Source: an uncultured Oscillibacter sp.
GTDB taxonomy: Bacteria; Bacillota; Clostridia; Oscillospirales; Oscillospiraceae
Length of the DNA stretch: 14,127 nucleotides
Assembly (NCBI GenBank): GCA_947245315.1
Contig: CAMXNV010000029.1
Coordinates: 1 to 14,127 of the forward strand
Direction of reading: 5' to 3'
This document shows, in pieces, positions 13,005 to 14,127 of the stretch. A program made the translations under genes and the position numbers. Numbering within the stretch: the first letter of the stretch is position 1; each line of letters opens with the position of its first letter. Under the pieces are notes generated by a model. That model made no database searches. It worked only from the letters and a program-made list of their open reading frames with translations, and was not told where the DNA came from.

Positions 13005-14127
13005 TTGATCCGGAAGCTGCGGCTGAAATTCGTGGCCATGTGTATGGCCTTGGTCACCGCCGTGCTGGCGGTGGTCTGCCTCGCCATCTTTGTGGCCCTT
13101 CGGAACAACGTGGAGGACCTGAGCCGCCAGCTGCTCCACCGGGTCATCCAGGAGGAGCCCTTCCCCGGAGGGGGCCGCCGGGAGTTCGGCGTGGAGATCG
13201 GGGGGGACAAGCTGCTGCTGCCCTACTTCACCGCCAACATCTGGCCCGGGGGCAAGGCCTACGTCACCGGGGGCACCTACGCCGGGCTGGAGGACACGGA
13301 GGAGCTGGCCGCCATCATCCAGGACTGCCTGGGCCAGCGGGGGCCCGAGGGGATCATCCCGGACTACAATCTCCGCTACCTCCGCCAGGACAACGGGCTC
13401 TACTGGAAGCTGGCCTTCGTGGACATGTCCATGGAGCGCCTCCTGCTCCGGGAGATGATGGGGTCCTACCTGGTCATCGCCCTGGCGGCCTTTCTGCTGC
13501 TGCTGGGGGTCTCGGCCCTCTTAGCCCGGTGGGCCACCCGGCCCGTGGAGCGGGCCTGGGGACAGCAGCGCCAATTCCTCTCCGACGCCTCCCACGAGCT
13601 CAAGACCCCCCTGACCGTCATCCTGTCCAACGCGGAGCTTCTCTCCGCCCTGCCCCTGGAGGAGCGCCCCGCCCGGTGGACGGACAACATCCTCTCCGAG
13701 TCCCGGCAGATGAAGCGCCTGGTGGAGGAGATGCTGACGTTAGCCCGGGCGGACAACATGGCCCAGGCCCCCGCCCTGGGGGAGGTCTCCCTGTCCGACG
13801 TGGCCGGGGACTGCGCCCTGGCCTTTGAGCCCGTGGCCTTCGAGGCGGGGAAGCCCCTGGAGTACCAGGTGGCGGAGGGCGTCCCGGTGCTGGGGGACGG
13901 GGACCGGCTCCGGCGGCTGATCTCCGTGCTGCTGGACAACGCCATCAAGTACGGCGCCCCCGGGGGAACCATCACCCTGACCCTGGAGAAGACGGACCGC
14001 CAGGCCCGCCTGGCCGTGGCCAACCCCGGGGAGCCCATCCCCCCGGAGCAGCTCCCCCGGCTCTTTGAGCGCTTCTACCGGGCGGACGCCTCCCGGGGGG
14101 AGCAGTCCGGCTTCGGCCTGGGGCTGA
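13005..14127 (+). CDS. Sensor histidine kinase (3' truncated by window)
   Basis: 374 codons are visible and the frame is open to the window end, so the gene is cut. It is the probable partner of the preceding regulator. A first membrane segment lies at about 9-32, an outside sensor region at 33-150 and a second membrane segment at 153-175. The HisKA H-box is FLSDASHELKTPLTV (191-205) with phospho-acceptor His197. The ATPase domain shows the N-box LLDNAIKYG (309-317, Asn312), a G1 region VANPGEPIPPEQ (338-349, Asn where many kinases have Asp, common in this subgroup), the F-box LFERFYRAD (353-361) and the start of G2, GFGLGL (369-374). The start is probably TTG 13005, as AAGGGGGG (12989-12996) lies 8 nt upstream; GTG 12957 is the alternative. 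I see no clear HAMP domain. Confidence 0.9.
   Translation, partial: MIRKLRLKFVAMCMALVTAVLAVVCLAIFVALRNNVEDLSRQLLHRVIQEEPFPGGGRREFGVEIGGDKLLLPYFTANIWPGGKAYVTGGTYAGLEDTEELAAIIQDCLGQRGPEGIIPDYNLRYLRQDNGLYWKLAFVDMSMERLLLREMMGSYLVIALAAFLLLLGVSALLARWATRPVERAWGQQRQFLSDASHELKTPLTVILSNAELLSALPLEERPARWTDNILSESRQMKRLVEEMLTLARADNMAQAPALGEVSLSDVAGDCALAFEPVAFEAGKPLEYQVAEGVPVLGDGDRLRRLISVLLDNAIKYGAPGGTITLTLEKTDRQARLAVANPGEPIPPEQLPRLFERFYRADASRGEQSGFGLGL

Noticed and set aside
12923..13828. 301-aa + strand ORF over the kinase region
   Set aside because: It is an out-of-frame shadow; the kinase motifs (H, N, F and G2 boxes) are in the frame starting at 13005.

Overview
The window is high-GC DNA with strong Shine-Dalgarno (SD) sites. 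It suggests a gut-type Clostridia, most likely a high-GC member of the Oscillospiraceae (Flavonifractor/Oscillibacter-like). That placement rests on gene content, the style of the intergenic repeats and the sequence character; no marker gene is present.

Bases 1-8037 are an arginine biosynthesis operon on the + strand: argG (3' end only), argH, argC, argJ, argB, argD, argF. Together they cover N-acetylglutamate to arginine by the acetyl-cycling route. ArgJ can recycle acetyl groups, and ArgB has the N-terminal extension of arginine-inhibited kinases. Two genes not known to belong to the pathway are built into the operon: a DUF6630-like soluble protein between argH and argC, and a small membrane protein between argJ and argB. 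Both end in the same 12-nt string, which also acts as the SD of the following arg gene. A 7-bp-period repeat lies upstream of argJ as one 32-nt arm and upstream of argF as two facing 32-nt arms.

Bases 8038-8700 hold a MITE-like palindromic element of about 193 bp, an intrinsic terminator, and a 90-aa tail-anchored protein gene with its own -10 box and terminator.

Bases 8697-10460, on the - strand, carry an Lsa-type ABC-F ribosomal protection ATPase. It has a near-consensus promoter and a leader of about 270 nt ending in a strong intrinsic terminator just before the gene. This is the layout of antibiotic-responsive transcription attenuation.

Bases 10461-10953 are intergenic, with an 80-bp BIME-like double hairpin and a - strand terminator that has no visible gene upstream.

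Bases 10954-14127 are a + strand operon behind a TTGACA/TATAAT promoter: a membrane-anchored DUF4340 protein, an OmpR-family response regulator and a sensor histidine kinase cut by the window end. The 106-nt gap between regulator and kinase carries a tight, same-orientation cluster of DnaA-box sequences. The best candidates for something new are this cluster, the ABC-F leader, the two extra genes in the arg operon, and the paired-hairpin repeats whose arms differ by compensatory changes.
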